Positions 6,448 to 6,605 of a DNA stretch of 6,605 nt are shown piece by piece (position 1 is the first letter of the stretch; each line of letters begins with the position of its first letter). The stretch is taken from contig CAYNXB010000114.1 in assembly GCA_964401045.1 (NCBI GenBank), positions 1 to 6,605 on the forward strand, written 5' to 3'. The translations under genes were made by a program, and so were the position numbers. This DNA comes from CAYNXB01 sp964401045. Its GTDB lineage: Bacteria; Pseudomonadota; Alphaproteobacteria; Sphingomonadales; Sphingomonadaceae. The notes beneath the pieces were generated by a model. It was not told where the DNA came from. It saw only the letters and a program-made list of their open reading frames with translations, and did no database searches.

Positions 6448-6499
6448 TGGCTGGGCGGCAGGATTCGAACCTGCGCCACCGGCCGGCCCGGACAGGAAC
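6448..6499 (-). repeat. tRNA-Gln 3'-end repeat, outer copy
   Basis: Bases 6448-6474 match the acceptor/T-arm end of the tRNA-Gln gene (6554-6581) except for one missing G in the acceptor run. The 24-base linker 6476-6499 separates it from the next copy. The copy begins exactly at the base matching the tRNA CCA end, three bases after the receptor stop codon. It has the T-stem GCAGG/CCTGC and the loop ATTCGAA but no anticodon or D arm. Confidence 0.85.
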
Positions 6500-6553
6500 T
6501 GGCTGGGGCGGCAGGATTCGAACCTGCGCCACCGGTCCGGCCCGGACAGGAAC
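6500..6553 (-). repeat. tRNA-Gln 3'-end repeat, inner copy
   Basis: Bases 6500-6528 are identical to 6554-6582, covering CCA, discriminator, 3' acceptor strand, the whole T-arm and one variable-loop base. The 25-base linker 6529-6553 differs from the outer linker only by an extra T. It contains a near-perfect palindrome, GTCCGG-C-CCGGAC (6535-6547). This is a tandem unit of 54 bp, not a functional tRNA. Confidence 0.85.
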
Positions 6554-6605
6554 TGGCTGGGGCGGCAGGATTCGAACCTGCGAATGCCGGTACCAAAAAC
6601 CGGTG
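6554..6605 (-). tRNA. trnQ: tRNA-Gln (anticodon UUG), 3' part; gene continues past the right edge
   Basis: Read on the - strand, CCA is encoded (6554-6556), with discriminator G (6557) and acceptor 3' strand CGCCCCA (6558-6564). The T-stem is 6565-6569 with 6577-6581 around the loop TTCGAAT. A five-base variable loop (6582-6586) follows. The anticodon stem CCGGT/ACCGG encloses the loop TTTTGGT (6592-6598), with anticodon TTG at 6594-6596. G73 and an acceptor end expecting a TGGGGCG 5' strand fit glutamine tRNAs. The D-arm and 5' end are outside the window. Confidence 0.93.

Noticed and set aside
6448..6553. Two additional complete tRNA genes
   Set aside because: Each copy has only the T-arm and the 3' acceptor strand; no anticodon arm, D-arm or matching 5' acceptor strand fits in the 24-25-base linkers.
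6445..6605. CRISPR-like array suggested by repeats of about 28 bp with 24-25-bp spacers
   Set aside because: The repeats are the tRNA T-arm and acceptor end, and the spacers are nearly identical to each other, unlike CRISPR spacers.

Overview
The window is GC-rich (by eye about 65% G+C), densely coded and entirely protein-coding on the + strand, with a tRNA gene entering from the right edge on the - strand. Two TonB-dependent receptors, a BlaI-type repressor paired with an M56 membrane metallopeptidase, and the style of the receptor plug (a GLSGEVANV motif) suggest an alphaproteobacterium, most likely a sphingomonad (Sphingomonadales/Erythrobacteraceae). This is inferred from gene content; there is no taxonomic marker that settles it.

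Layout. 1-1131 is the C-terminal barrel of a first TonB-dependent receptor, closed by a hairpin terminator (1138-1175). The gap to the next gene holds two identical 14-bp palindromes of the BlaI/MecI operator type (1195-1208 and 1213-1226). They sit directly before a BlaI-family repressor (1241-1618), whose stop codon overlaps by one base the start of an M56 peptidase (1618-3492). The peptidase has the BlaR1-like topology of membrane segments plus HELAH, but no penicillin-binding sensor domain. Its periplasmic tail instead carries a short heptad stretch and five 28-29-residue helical repeats. After an 85-bp leader with a strong hairpin comes a 248-aa exported protein (3578-4324) carrying the same type of repeat. 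Its stop overlaps the GTG start of a complete 707-aa TonB-dependent receptor (4321-6444). The last 160 bases hold the 3' part of tRNA-Gln(UUG) on the - strand, and beyond its CCA end two further tandem copies of the tRNA T-arm/acceptor end.

How the parts may work together (inference). The repressor would bind the twin operators and shut its own operon. The M56 protein would sense a periplasmic signal through its repeat tail and release repression by proteolysis, as BlaR1 does. The exported repeat protein and the translationally coupled receptor are plausible further members of the same regulon. Shared repeats in the sensor and the exported protein suggest that they touch the same partner or each other. 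No beta-lactamase or penicillin-binding protein is present, so the usual antibiotic-sensing role is not supported here.
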